A DNA stretch of 34,828 nt from Granulicella sp. L60 (GCF_009765825.1 NZ_LMUR01000010.1:716474-751301); one strand, 5' to 3'. Numbered from the stretch's first letter, positions 1 to 8,970 are shown. The notes: generated by a model not told the origin, from the letters alone. Made by a program: numbers and translations.

Positions 1-1392
1 GTCCCGCTTGCCAATCGCGCTGACATGGAGAAGGCGGTCGCGGCGGCCGAAGCAGCTTTCCCGAGCTGGGCGGCTCAGCCTCCTTTGAGGCGCGCTCGTG
101 TTCTGTTTCGTTTTCGGGAGCTGTTTGAACAGCATCTGGATGAGTTTGCAGCGATCATCACGTCTGAGCATGGCAAGGTGCTCTCCGATGCAAAGGGTGA
201 GGCGACCCGTGGTCTTGAAGTTGTCGAATTTGCTACCGGTATTCCTCAGTTGCTCAAGGGAGAGTTCTCCGAGCAAGTAGGTCCAAACATTGATAGCTGG
301 TCGATGCGGCAGCCACTGGGTGTCGTAGCGGGCATCACCCCTTTCAACTTTCCCGCCATGGTTCCCATGTGGATGTTTCCCGTAGCCATTGCATGTGGCA
401 ACTGCTTCATCCTGAAGCCAAGCGAACGCGATCCAGGCGCTTCTATCCTGATCGCGGAGCTGTTGAAGAAAGCTGGTCTGCCGGATGGCGTCTTCAATAT
501 CGTTCACGGAGATAAAGAAGCCGTAGACCTCATACTGGAGCATCCCGCGATCAAGGCGGTCAGTTTCGTCGGTTCGACACCTATCGCAGAGTACGTCTAT
601 CAGCAGGGAACTGCGCACGGTAAACGCGTACAGGCGCTCGGCGGAGCCAAGAATCACATGATCGTGATGCCGGATGCCGATCTTGACCAGGCGGCTGATG
701 CGCTCGTCGGTGCCGCGTATGGATCGGCCGGGGAGCGTTGCATGGCGATTTCGGTTGCGGTCGTCGTGACCAACGCCGCCGCAGACGCTTTGATTGCGAA
801 GCTGACACCGAGAATTGCTGAGCTGAAGATCGCTGCTGGCACGGAGAGGGGCGCAGATCTTGGACCGTTGGTAACAAAGATCCATCTTGACCGCGTCAGG
901 GGCTATGTGGAATTGGGCAAGACTGAAGGCGCGGAGCTGCTTGTCGATGGACGCGAAAGCGTGCTGCCTAGGGGCGATGGATTCTTCCTCGGCGCCTGCC
1001 TCTTCGACCACGTCAAACCAGAGATGCGGATCTACAAGGAAGAGATCTTCGGACCGGTTCTGGGGATCGTGAGAGCACGGGACTTCAAGACTGCGATGGA
1101 GCTGATTAACACACATGAGTTCGGCAACGGCACTTCTATCTTTACTCGAGACGGCGATACCGCACGGGACTTTGCTCATAATGTGCAGGCTGGCATGGTC
1201 GGCGTGAATGTGCCGATTCCCGTGCCTATGGCCTTTCACAGCTTTGGCGGATGGAAGCGGTCTCTGTTTGGTGACCACGCGATGCACGGACCGGAGGGCG
1301 TTCGCTTTTACACACGCATCAAGACAGTGACGGCGCGCTGGCCAACCGGTATCCGGCTGGGTGTCGACACAAGCATGCCGACGCTGGGTTAG
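1..1392 (+). CDS. mmsA: Methylmalonate/malonate-semialdehyde dehydrogenase (CoA-acylating), 5'-truncated by the window edge
   Basis: The frame is open from base 1, so the true start lies upstream; 463 codons are visible against roughly 500 in the family. The product belongs to the aldehyde dehydrogenase superfamily. Visible hallmarks are [12 protein letters not shown] (the MmsA form of the cofactor-loop motif), [12 protein letters not shown], and [14 protein letters not shown] with the catalytic cysteine at bases 739-741. The closing segment [19 protein letters not shown] is also MmsA-like. These enzymes convert methylmalonate semialdehyde to propionyl-CoA, or malonate semialdehyde to acetyl-CoA, in valine, inositol or beta-alanine breakdown. 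The nearby omega-aminotransferase and P1-type hydrolase favour a beta-alanine-like substrate, which is inference. It converges tail-to-tail with the next gene, with only 6 nt between them. Confidence 0.93.
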   Translation, partial: VPLANRADMEKAVAAAEAAFPSWAAQPPLRRARVLFRFRELFEQHLDEFAAIITSEHGKVLSDAKGEATRGLEVVEFATGIPQLLKGEFSEQVGPNIDSWSMRQPLGVVAGITPFNFPAMVPMWMFPVAIACGNCFILKPSERDPGASILIAELLKKAGLPDGVFNIVHGDKEAVDLILEHPAIKAVSFVGSTPIAEYVYQQGTAHGKRVQALGGAKNHMIVMPDADLDQAADALVGAAYGSAGERCMAISVAVVVTNAAADALIAKLTPRIAELKIAAGTERGADLGPLVTKIHLDRVRGYVELGKTEGAELLVDGRESVLPRGDGFFLGACLFDHVKPEMRIYKEEIFGPVLGIVRARDFKTAMELINTHEFGNGTSIFTRDGDTARDFAHNVQAGMVGVNVPIPVPMAFHSFGGWKRSLFGDHAMHGPEGVRFYTRIKTVTARWPTGIRLGVDTSMPTLG

Positions 1393-1398
1393 CTGATT

Positions 1399-3081
1399 TT
1401 AGAGGTCATTTATGTGCAGTTCGACGCTGGCGTGACTCCACGCAGCGTCGAACTGCGTTTTGACCAGCGCTGCATCGGCATTTCGGTGTTCCAGCAGCAA
1501 ACTCTGCCACAGGCCAAATAAGGATCGACCATTGCCGGGATTGAGCTCCAGATCGCGGCGGAAGACAGCTTCTGCTTCGACGGGTTGATCGTCGCGCAGC
1601 AATGCGCCGCCCAGCGATTCGCGAACCGGATAGTACCAGTCAGCAGGTTCGTTATAGGCGAATCCATCGAGCAACGCGACCGCTCGCTTCCATAAAACAA
1701 CAGCCTGAGCGCGATCTCCGCGCGCCTCCGATATTCGGGCATCAAGAGCGGTCAGCGCAAGCTCAAGGGCGCTCTTCGCGGGATTGTTGAAGTCTGGAGG
1801 GGTATCCGCTGGTAGTGTCTTTATTGCATCGGCTAGCGCCTTTCGTTCGGTTGCTGCTTGCTGTGGATTGTTGGTAGCGGTATAGGCTGCTCCGCGGGCA
1901 TAGTGCCACATGGCACTCAGGATTGGCAGGCCGTCTGGTGGCGCAGGGTTCGCGAGGATCGTCTTCCACTCTCCAAAACGAACCAACATCCAAGGCTGTG
2001 TGGGCAGGAACCACTCCATCAGCCGATTTTGCGGAACCTCAGGCACCACGTGTGCGACCAGCTGCGCTGCGGCATCCTTGGTGCAGCGCGCATCTCCGCT
2101 CATACTGCAGGCAGAGGCGAGAAAGTGCATGTTGTGGGTGTAGTACATGCCGTCGTACATATTTGCAACGTCTTCGATATGTTGACTGCGAAAGTAGGCG
2201 CGGTCAGCATCCACGGCACGTACGTTTGCGATTGCAGAGTCGTTGAAGTCTCCGACGCGCTGATAGATGTGCGCGGGCATATGCACCAGGTGTCCAGCTG
2301 CGGGCGCGAGCGTCTCCAGCCGCTTTGCACTGGGTAGAGCGAGCGATGGATCGGACGAGGCCTCCACTGCATGAATAAGGAAGTGATTCGCACCGACGTG
2401 GTTCGGATCTCGCAGGAGAACGGACTGAAGCGTCAAGACGATCTCGCGGGTGCCCTCGACAGGTTGCCCATCCGAGATCCAGAGCTGCCACGGGTGGAGG
2501 TCCATCATGCTCTCTGCGTAGAGCGTAGCCGCGTCCAGATCGTCTGGATGTTTCGCGACCAGGGATTGCATCGCCTTGCTGTAGCGCAGGCCCAGAACAT
2601 GAAGATCGTGGTTTGCGTCTTGAGCGTAGCGCGTCGAAAGCGCTTCAATGTAATCGGCTTCGATGGCTGGTCCACCGGCTGCAAGCTGCTTTGCTTCGGT
2701 GATCGCCACGAACGCACGTTGCTCGCGAGCATGCCCGATATCGATATCGTTATAGTTTGGACCGACGGCGAGTGCCACGCCCCAGAGCGGCATCGATGCT
2801 TGTGGATCGATCTGTGCTGCTTGTGCAAAGGAGCGCGCGGCCTCTTCGTGATTGAATGCAAAGAGGTAGTTTATCCCCTGATTGAAGTATTGCTGTGCCT
2901 TTGGGCTGCTGGTGCGGATGACGTGATTGGCGTTACCCAGACCTTCGACGAGTGGCACAGGACGAGTATCCGGCGAAGCCGTCGCGTTCGCTGGAGCTGG
3001 CGGCATTGGCATCGTCATCTGCGCAGAGCAGAGGCAGGTACTAAATACGAAGAACAGAAGTCCTGCAGGATGCTTCATCAT
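1399..3081 (-). CDS. Secreted TPR-repeat protein of unknown function
   Basis: 560 aa with an N-terminal hydrophobic export signal (residues 5-20, ending CLCSA). A Met/Pro-rich linker follows. TPR-like helices are visible near residues 65-110 (YLFAFNHEEAARSFAQAAQIDP) and near the C-terminus (GALLRDDQPVEAEAVFRRDLELNPGN). The middle contains HMPAHIYQRVGDF, a repeat-like helical segment seen in large TPR proteins of soil bacteria. No catalytic motif is recognised. It lies 75 nt downstream of the aminotransferase on the same strand and may be co-transcribed. The start is uncertain by one codon because the protein begins Met-Met; the ribosome site is weak (AGG about 12 nt upstream). Export is inferred from the signal only. 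Confidence 0.8.
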   Translation of the reverse strand: MMKHPAGLLFFVFSTCLCSAQMTMPMPPAPANATASPDTRPVPLVEGLGNANHVIRTSSPKAQQYFNQGINYLFAFNHEEAARSFAQAAQIDPQASMPLWGVALAVGPNYNDIDIGHAREQRAFVAITEAKQLAAGGPAIEADYIEALSTRYAQDANHDLHVLGLRYSKAMQSLVAKHPDDLDAATLYAESMMDLHPWQLWISDGQPVEGTREIVLTLQSVLLRDPNHVGANHFLIHAVEASSDPSLALPSAKRLETLAPAAGHLVHMPAHIYQRVGDFNDSAIANVRAVDADRAYFRSQHIEDVANMYDGMYYTHNMHFLASACSMSGDARCTKDAAAQLVAHVVPEVPQNRLMEWFLPTQPWMLVRFGEWKTILANPAPPDGLPILSAMWHYARGAAYTATNNPQQAATERKALADAIKTLPADTPPDFNNPAKSALELALTALDARISEARGDRAQAVVLWKRAVALLDGFAYNEPADWYYPVRESLGGALLRDDQPVEAEAVFRRDLELNPGNGRSLFGLWQSLLLEHRNADAALVKTQFDAAWSHASVELHINDL

Positions 3082-3156
3082 TCACCATAGACCTGGTTTA
3101 GAAGCGCGGGGGAATTGCACCACGCAACTTCGCTTGGGATGTCGCCCGAACGAAGA

Positions 3157-4518
3157 CTACAACGTAGCCAGTTGTGGTTCGAGCAGGGCATCGGCAAGGG
3201 CAAGCGCCTCGTCCAGCGCGGACACGGCCTCGTCGATCTGCGCCCTTTCGACGATCAACGGAGGCGCAATGACGAAGTGACTCATCCATGCCTGCATCAC
3301 CACACCCTTCGCGAGCATCTTCGCCGCAATCTGTTCTACCACCATCGGCTTGCCATCCAGCTTGTCCTGCCAGCTGTTGAATGGAGTTTTTGCACGCTGA
3401 TCCGTCACAAGCTCGACCGCCCAGAAGAGCCCGAGGCCCCGGACCTCTCCGATGGCGGGATGCTTCGCCTTCAGCGCGTGTAGCTTCTCGCCGAGATAGG
3501 CTCCCATCTCGTTGGATCGTTCGACGAGCCCGAGCCGCTGCATCTCATGAATCGTCGCGACGGCGGGTCCGAGCGTCATTGGATGCGCCTCGTAGGTATG
3601 GCCGTGCGCAAAGTAGTTCTCCTCAAAGAAGTCTGCAATCTTCTCTGTCGTCGCGCACAGACCAAGCGGAACATAAGCAGAGGTAATTCCTTTTGCGGTC
3701 GTCAGAATATCTGGCTTCACACCCCAGTGATTCACGGCAAACCACTTGCCGGTTCTGCCCCAGCCGCTCATCACCTCGTCGGCGATGAGAAGAACTCCGT
3801 GGTCATCGCAGATGCGGCGTAGTTTCGGAAAGTACTCTGGTGGAGGAATGAGAACACCATTGGTTCCAACTACCGGCTCTACGAGAACGGCAGCGACGTC
3901 GCCTTCGTTGGCGATCATGTGTTCAAGATAGTCCGCGCAGGCGATGCCGCATCCTGGATACGTATGGCGGATCGGGCACTTGTAGCAGTTCACTTCAGGC
4001 GAAAAAATGACGCCCTGTCCCTTGCCGCCAGGCTCCATCGGCCAGCGGCGCGGATCGCCCGTCGCTGCGACTGAGCTCGATGTCGAGCCATGATAGGAGC
4101 GATAACGGGAGATGATCTTGGTCTTGCCCGTGTACATGCGGGCGATCTTGAAGGCGGCCTCGTTGGCGTCCGTGCCGGAAGTGGTGAAGAAGAACTTCGT
4201 CAGACCATCCGGCAGCACCTCAAGCAATAGCTTACTTAGCTCGGCACGTGCGGTCGTCGCATAGAACGGTGCGGCGTACGCTAAGGTCGCGGCCTGATCC
4301 TGAATTGATTTAATCACGGCCGCATTGTTATGGCCAAGGTTCATGCACATCAGTTGTGAGGAGAAGTCGAGGAAGCGCTTGCCGTTGCCATCTGTGAAGT
4401 AGCATCCATCAGCACTTGCGAGGTGAGCTGGGTTCCAGTTCTTCTGCTTACGCCAGGTCCCGTAGTTATGCTTCTTGGTGAGCGCGATGACTTCAGACGA
4501 GGTGAGCGGAGTGGACAT
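3157..4518 (-). CDS. Class III (omega) aminotransferase, beta-alanine/taurine-type
   Basis: 453-aa PLP-dependent fold-type I class III aminotransferase. It shows the substrate and cofactor loop TTSGTDANEAAFKIAR (112-127), the PLP-ring Asp in LLIADEVMSGWGRTG (D247) and the Schiff-base lysine in TTAKGITSAYVPLG (K276). A four-cysteine stretch, CYKCPIRHTYPGCGIAC (C178, C181, C190, C194), is unusual for the broad class and resembles taurine/beta-alanine-type members. It probably moves an amino group from an omega-amino acid (beta-alanine, taurine, GABA or similar) to pyruvate or 2-oxoglutarate, giving a semialdehyde that the neighbouring MmsA could oxidise; the exact substrate is not readable. A good AAGGAG sits 5 nt before the ATG. 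The GntR gene ends 48 nt upstream on the same strand, suggesting one operon. Confidence 0.88.
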   Translation of the reverse strand: MSTPLTSSEVIALTKKHNYGTWRKQKNWNPAHLASADGCYFTDGNGKRFLDFSSQLMCMNLGHNNAAVIKSIQDQAATLAYAAPFYATTARAELSKLLLEVLPDGLTKFFFTTSGTDANEAAFKIARMYTGKTKIISRYRSYHGSTSSSVAATGDPRRWPMEPGGKGQGVIFSPEVNCYKCPIRHTYPGCGIACADYLEHMIANEGDVAAVLVEPVVGTNGVLIPPPEYFPKLRRICDDHGVLLIADEVMSGWGRTGKWFAVNHWGVKPDILTTAKGITSAYVPLGLCATTEKIADFFEENYFAHGHTYEAHPMTLGPAVATIHEMQRLGLVERSNEMGAYLGEKLHALKAKHPAIGEVRGLGLFWAVELVTDQRAKTPFNSWQDKLDGKPMVVEQIAAKMLAKGVVMQAWMSHFVIAPPLIVERAQIDEAVSALDEALALADALLEPQLATL

Positions 4519-4566
4519 AGTTCTCCTTCAGTGCGGATGGATCTTCTGCAATGTGCTGCCTTCCGG

Positions 4567-5304
4567 TCAGGAGGCAGAGCCCTGGACGCGGCGAGTGCTG
4601 GTGCCAGACACCAAAGGCGAAATCTCATCTTCCGGAAGAACTTCGAAGACTGTCTCGCCGAACCGAATCGCACTCATGAGAAGGCTTCCGCTACGTTCGA
4701 CCGCCTTACGAATATGCTCGGCAGCCATGCGGCGAGCCTCTTCCGCATCGCGTTTTCTGATCGCTTCCACCAGGCTGATGTGCTCAGTCACGAGGGTGGG
4801 GCCGTACGGCTCGAAGGAGAGGCCCAGGTAGAAGAACCGCATCAGTCGAACGTGAATATTGCTGACCACCTCGGAGAGCCGCCGGTTCCGGGAAGCCTGC
4901 GCGATCAGGCTATGTAGTTGATAGTTCTTCTGCAGAAAGGCGCGATAGCTGCTTTTGTCGTTTACCCGGTACTCGTAGGTTGCAAGCTCCTGCATCTCGT
5001 CCAGTTCGGGTTGCGACGCGCGTTCGGCTGCAAAGGCGGCAGCGGAGGGTTCGAAGATCGATTGCATCTCCTGAAGATCGTGAAACTCTGAGATGGAAAG
5101 GGGGGCGATGGAGTACCCGCGAAACGGGATAATGCGGACAAGTCCTTCGTGCTCAAGGCGTCGACAGGCCTCCCGGACGGGGGTGCGACTGGCGTTGTAC
5201 ATTCGCCCGAGTTCAGCTTCGGAGAATGACTTGCCGGGAGTTAGTTCACACTCGACGATATCCTGCCGAACTCTGCGATACAGCGGTTCACCGATAGTTG
5301 CCAT
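4567..5304 (-). CDS. GntR-family transcriptional regulator, FCD (FadR) subfamily
   Basis: 245 aa from the chosen ATG at 5304. The winged-helix domain covers about residues 5-70: EPLYRRVRQDIVECELTPG, then SEAELGRMYNASRTPVREACRRLEHEGLV, a textbook GntR recognition helix and wing. An all-helical FCD ligand domain follows (about 80-215), with conserved acidic and histidine positions in LHSLIAQASRN and TEHISLVEAI. The frame stays open to an ATG at 5424, but that longer start would put the GGTATACC palindrome at 5415-5422 inside the gene and adds a tail with no GntR similarity, so the shorter start is preferred. It probably controls the aminotransferase downstream and perhaps the divergent hydrolase and amine oxidase genes, with a carboxylate or amino-acid intermediate as effector (inference). 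Confidence 0.87.
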   Translation of the reverse strand: MATIGEPLYRRVRQDIVECELTPGKSFSEAELGRMYNASRTPVREACRRLEHEGLVRIIPFRGYSIAPLSISEFHDLQEMQSIFEPSAAAFAAERASQPELDEMQELATYEYRVNDKSSYRAFLQKNYQLHSLIAQASRNRRLSEVVSNIHVRLMRFFYLGLSFEPYGPTLVTEHISLVEAIRKRDAEEARRMAAEHIRKAVERSGSLLMSAIRFGETVFEVLPEDEISPLVSGTSTRRVQGSAS

Positions 5305-5414
5305 GGCTTTAACAGAGAAATACCAGTCGTACACCAGCATGTCAATCACCGCGGCGATAAAGTTCCTCTTTAAACTGCTTTTGTGACGTAATTGCAAACG
5401 ATCCGCGAATAGTC

Positions 5415-5422
5415 GGTATACC
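5415..5422. promoter_or_regulatory. Candidate GntR/FCD operator (GGTATACC)
   Basis: Perfect 8-bp palindrome GGTATACC, flanked by matching outer T and A. Operators of FCD-type GntR regulators commonly have the form TGGTATACCA. It lies 111 nt before the GntR start codon and just upstream of the candidate forward promoter, so one site could serve autoregulation and control of the divergent hydrolase gene. The assignment is inference from motif and position. Confidence 0.55.
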
Positions 5423-5427
5423 AAATG

Positions 5428-5456
5428 TTGACGGCGTGCTAATTGTGAGATAAATT
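5428..5456 (+). promoter_or_regulatory. Candidate sigma-70 promoter for the P1-hydrolase gene
   Basis: TTGACG (5428-5433), a 17-nt spacer and TAAATT (5451-5456). The spacing is ideal, with 5/6 and 4/6 matches to consensus. It would give a leader of about 255 nt before the ATG at 5719, which is long and lowers confidence. Confidence 0.4.
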
Positions 5457-5718
5457 ACTTTCAATCGTTGACACAAAAGAGAATCGCCGGCATGCGTTTG
5501 CTCGGTAATTCCACTGAATCTTCTCGTTGGAGCATCGTTCGGACGAGTGTTCTGTTAGCCGATGCAGTCCTTCGCATTGGAGAAGCGGCCCTGTTTTCCT
5601 GAATAGGTGGCGTGTTTGGCGCCGATGTCCTGCAGCAAGTTGCTGATGACTTGTGCTTTCCTTATTAGTGCCGCACGTATGTCTCGACATCTCGCACTGT
5701 CTCGAAAGGTACTACTCT

Positions 5719-6810
5719 ATGCTCCGTCGTGAGTTCAATCGCAGCCTTCTCGGACTTCCTCTTGCCGCGGCAATACCCTCTCTCGCCTTCGGTGCGGTGG
5801 ACGTTGATCCTCGCTCTATGCCAGAGGGCGGTTCCATCACGGATGTTCCCGGCTTGAAGGTTGGCAACTACACTCTCACCGAGCGTCCCACTGGTTGCAC
5901 CGTCCTGATCTGCGAGTCTGGCGCAACAGCGGGAGTGGATGTGCGCGGATCGGCGCCAGGAACACGCGAGACCGATCTCCTCTCGCCCATCAATGCGGTG
6001 CAGCAGGTCAATGCCATCATGCTCTCCGGCGGCAGCGCCTATGGCCTCGATGCCGCAGGTGGCGTTATGCGCTATCTGGAAGAGAACAAGCTCGGCTACA
6101 AGATCGGTTCCCTCGGAGTTGTGCCGATCGTACCTGCAGCCATTTTGATGGACCTTGGCGTTGGCAACTTTAAGATTCGTCCAACGGCTGAGTCTGGCTA
6201 TCAGGCCTGCCTCGCGGCCAGTGCAGGGCCGGTTGCTGAGGGCAACGTAGGGGCAGGTGCAGGCGCGACCATCGGGAAGATGTTCGGTCCCAGCTTTATG
6301 ATGAAATCGGGTCTCGGCACTGCAAGCGTCAAGATCGGTGACACCGGCATCGTGGTTGGAGCTCTGGTTGCGGTGAACGCCGTGGGCGATGTGGTGCGGC
6401 CCGACACGGGCAAGATCGTCGCGGGGGCGCGCAGCGAAGACGGCAAAGGCTACCGGGACTCGATGGCAGCCATCATGGGTGGATACAATGTCGTCGCGCG
6501 CAAGGGTGCGAATACCACCATCGGCGTCGTCGCTACGAACGCCAAATTTACCAAGACGCAGATGACCAAGATCGCGCAGATGGCGCATGACGGCTACGCC
6601 CGCGCCATCAATCCCGTCCACACCATGTACGACGGCGATACGATCTTCTCGATGTCCACCGGCACCTCCGATGTGACGGCGGATGAGTCTGCAATCGGCG
6701 CTATCGCCGCTACAGTCATGGCGCGCGCCATCGTTCGTGCCGCCATGCAGGCCACCAGCATCCCGTCTCTCGGGCTACCCGCGTATCGCGACTATGCAAG
6801 ACGCGGCTGA
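5719..6810 (+). CDS. Tat-exported P1-family (DmpA/BapA/NylC-type) aminopeptidase/amidohydrolase
   Basis: 363 aa from the ATG at 5719, chosen because GAAAGG lies 9 nt upstream and because the protein then begins with a twin-arginine signal (LRREFNRSLLGLPLAAAIPSLAFGA). The mature part is a complete Ntn-fold P1/S58 protein: SITDVPGLKVGNYT at the front, MLSGGSAYGLDAAGGVMRYLEE in the middle, and KGANTTIGVVATNA at the autocleavage site. The Asn265-Thr266 junction corresponds to the self-cleavage point of NylC-like members, where the new N-terminal Thr (Ser in DmpA and BapA) becomes the nucleophile. Family members release N-terminal beta-alanine, D- or L-amino acids, or cleave 6-aminohexanoate oligomers. 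Export implies action in the periplasm, releasing amines or beta-amino acids. The copper amine oxidase gene follows 88 nt downstream. Confidence 0.9.
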   Translation: MLRREFNRSLLGLPLAAAIPSLAFGAVDVDPRSMPEGGSITDVPGLKVGNYTLTERPTGCTVLICESGATAGVDVRGSAPGTRETDLLSPINAVQQVNAIMLSGGSAYGLDAAGGVMRYLEENKLGYKIGSLGVVPIVPAAILMDLGVGNFKIRPTAESGYQACLAASAGPVAEGNVGAGAGATIGKMFGPSFMMKSGLGTASVKIGDTGIVVGALVAVNAVGDVVRPDTGKIVAGARSEDGKGYRDSMAAIMGGYNVVARKGANTTIGVVATNAKFTKTQMTKIAQMAHDGYARAINPVHTMYDGDTIFSMSTGTSDVTADESAIGAIAATVMARAIVRAAMQATSIPSLGLPAYRDYARRG

Positions 6811-6821
6811 AGCACACCGCA

Positions 6822-6833
6822 GCTAACGTTAGC
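6822..6833. promoter_or_regulatory. 12-bp perfect palindrome between hydrolase and amine oxidase genes
   Basis: GCTAACGTTAGC reads identically on both strands and has a central CG like many LacI-family operators. It sits 11 nt after the hydrolase stop and 65 nt before the amine oxidase start, a possible regulator site or weak hairpin. No partner regulator is known. Confidence 0.35.
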
Positions 6834-6898
6834 CAGTTCCCAGACGTTCCGTAGTTTTATCTCGAATGCTTGAACTCACTCTAGCTATTAGGAGACCC

Positions 6899-8875
6899 AT
6901 GCGAATTTTTAAGTGTTGTTCCTTAGGATTATTGGTTGCCTCTCTCACTTCTCCTCTCGCGCCGATGATCTTTGCACAGTCCAAAATCCCGCAGCATCCC
7001 CTCGACGGTTTGACTACAGATGAGTACTGGACGGTTCATGAGGTCCTACACAAGAGCGGACATGTCACGGAGAAGACCCTAACCTCCAGTCTTCTGCTTC
7101 ATGAGCCTGATAAGGACAAAGTCCTCAAATGGAAAGATGGCGATCCCATCTCCCGCGAGGCCGATGTGATCCTCGAAGATGAAGGCAAGACGATCGAGGC
7201 GCGCGTCGACATCTCCGCGAAGAAGCTTGAATCATGGAACGTCATTCCCGGTGTGCAGGCTCCCGTTACGGGCAGTGAATTTGCCGCCATGGGTGACGTC
7301 ATCAAACACGATCCCCGCGTGCTCGCCGCCCTCAAGGCACGCGACATTACCGACCTCACTACAGTCAACTGCGGAGCCGGTCCGCTTTCCTTTATTGTCT
7401 TCCCCGAGCAGGACGGCCACAGAATCGGCTGGGGCGAGTGCACCGACATTCGAGGTGCATACCATAGCTGGGGACGCACGGTAGAGGGGATCCACATCAT
7501 GGCTGACCTCACCACCAAGAAGGTATTGCAGGTCGTCGATACCGGCGTCGTTCCCGTTCCTACCGGACCCACCTCCTTCGAGGAGTCCGACAGCACACCG
7601 CGTGAAGGCTACACTCCCATCGTCGTCACCCAGCCGTTCGGTCCCGCCTACAAGATCACCAAGGGCGAGGTGAGCTGGCAGAACTGGCACTTCCGTTTTC
7701 GACTCGATCCTCGTGTTGGGCCTGTGCTTAATCTCGTTCGCTATCAGGACGGCGACAGGCTGCGCTCTGTAATGTATGAGGGCTCGCTCTCCGAGATGTA
7801 CGTACCCTATATGGATCCCGATGAGGGTTGGAACTCCCGTGCCTTCCTCGACGCAGGCGAGTTTCTGCTTGGCGGCCTCATCAAACCGCTCGGCCCCGAT
7901 GATTGTCCCGACACCGCCCAGTACTTCACCGGCTATGCGCCCTCCGACCACGCCGCTCCCATCCGCAAGCCGCAGGTCGCCTGCCTCTTCGAGCGCACCA
8001 CCGGCGACCCGGCGTGGCGCCACTTCGAAAACAATCTCATCAGCGGTCGTCCCAGCCGCGAACTGGTTCTTCGCACAGCAGCCGTCGTCGGCAACTACGA
8101 CTACCTCATGGACTGGATCTTTCAGCAGGACGGCACCATTAGCGTCGCTGTCGGCGCAACCGGAATCGTTGAGACCAAAAGTGTCAAGGAGACCTCTGTC
8201 ATGCCTGCGATGAAGGGTGATGATATGTCCAAACCCTCCTACGGCACGCTCGTCGCGCCAAACACCGTAGCCGTCAATCATGACCACTACTTCTCTTACC
8301 GTCTCGACCTAGACGTGGACGGGACAAATAACAGCTTCATGATTGACCACATGGTTGCTCAGCAGATCAAGGCCCGCACACGCACCAGCATCTGGGCTGT
8401 CGAATCCTCCACCGCACATACCGAGAAGGACGGCATCCTGGACATCGACCTGCGCAAGCCATCCATGTGGAACTTCGTCAGCACCACCCAGCACGGCAAG
8501 CTTGGCTATCCCACAGGCTACGAGATCATGCCCGGTGCAACCGCCGTCTCCTTCGTCTCGCCCGACGATCCCGCACAAAGAGTGGGTGCGTTCTCTGCTC
8601 ATCAGCTATGGGTGACGCCCTATAAGCCGGACGAACTCTACGCGGCCGGCGTCTACCTCACCAGTAGTAAAGGGCTCGAGGGTCTGCCCGCGTGGACCAA
8701 GGCCAACCGCTCGATTGAAAACACCGACATCGTTGCCTGGTACACCCTGGGCTTCCACCACGCTGTCCGCCTGGAAGACTGGCCTGTGATGCCCACCATG
8801 TGGCACGATTTTCTGATTCGACCAGTCAACTTCTTTGACGAAAATCCTGCGATGACTCTTCCCCACAAACCGTAA
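6899..8875 (+). CDS. Secreted copper-containing primary-amine oxidase (TPQ enzyme)
   Basis: 658 aa from the ATG at 6899, chosen over an in-frame ATG 33 nt upstream because GGAG (6890-6893) is well placed and the protein then opens with a clean export signal (MRIFKCCSLGLLVASL...IFAQ). It oxidises primary amines to aldehydes, ammonia and peroxide. All active-site elements are present: the topaquinone precursor Tyr400 in VVGNYDYLMDW, the catalytic base Asp318 in FLDAGEFLLGG, copper ligands His461 and His463 in NHDHYFSYRLD, and the third in FHHAVRLEDWPVMP (H620/H621). Length matches bacterial enzymes such as tyramine or phenylethylamine oxidases. Following the exported P1 hydrolase, it may oxidise amines which that enzyme releases (inference). 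A strong hairpin follows the stop. Confidence 0.95.
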   Translation: MRIFKCCSLGLLVASLTSPLAPMIFAQSKIPQHPLDGLTTDEYWTVHEVLHKSGHVTEKTLTSSLLLHEPDKDKVLKWKDGDPISREADVILEDEGKTIEARVDISAKKLESWNVIPGVQAPVTGSEFAAMGDVIKHDPRVLAALKARDITDLTTVNCGAGPLSFIVFPEQDGHRIGWGECTDIRGAYHSWGRTVEGIHIMADLTTKKVLQVVDTGVVPVPTGPTSFEESDSTPREGYTPIVVTQPFGPAYKITKGEVSWQNWHFRFRLDPRVGPVLNLVRYQDGDRLRSVMYEGSLSEMYVPYMDPDEGWNSRAFLDAGEFLLGGLIKPLGPDDCPDTAQYFTGYAPSDHAAPIRKPQVACLFERTTGDPAWRHFENNLISGRPSRELVLRTAAVVGNYDYLMDWIFQQDGTISVAVGATGIVETKSVKETSVMPAMKGDDMSKPSYGTLVAPNTVAVNHDHYFSYRLDLDVDGTNNSFMIDHMVAQQIKARTRTSIWAVESSTAHTEKDGILDIDLRKPSMWNFVSTTQHGKLGYPTGYEIMPGATAVSFVSPDDPAQRVGAFSAHQLWVTPYKPDELYAAGVYLTSSKGLEGLPAWTKANRSIENTDIVAWYTLGFHHAVRLEDWPVMPTMWHDFLIRPVNFFDENPAMTLPHKP

Positions 8876-8878
8876 TCA

Positions 8879-8906
8879 CCCTGCTAGTCCTATGGACTCG
8901 GCAGGG
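8879..8906 (+). terminator. Hairpin after the amine oxidase gene
   Basis: CCCTGC and AGTCC on the left pair with GGACT and GCAGGG on the right, with a TAT loop and a small internal loop. It starts 3 nt after the stop codon. There is no T-run, so it may act as a 3'-end stabiliser or a weak terminator between convergent genes. Confidence 0.5.
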
Positions 8907-8970
8907 ACCGAAGGTTCAATCGATCTCTGCTGAGTCCGCGCCCCAGCCATACTCCCCACTGAACCCAGCC

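Larger units (their letters stand above)
5305..5718. other. Divergent regulatory region between the GntR gene and the P1-family hydrolase
   Basis: About 410 nt without a convincing gene. It contains the GGTATACC palindrome, a candidate forward promoter just after it, and an AT-rich inverted repeat TAATT-8 nt-AATTA at 5440-5457. The stretch 5470-5700 shows nothing recognisable apart from the ribosome site GAAAGG at 5704-5709. Confidence 0.5.

Noticed and set aside
5440..5457. lac-operator-like TAATTGTGAGATAAATTA
   Set aside because: Symmetry is limited to five AT-rich pairs, the site lies in the spacer/-10 of a better-supported promoter, and no matching regulator is nearby.
5653..5718. Upstream ATG for the P1 hydrolase
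   Set aside because: It would add 22 residues before the twin-arginine signal and has no ribosome site.
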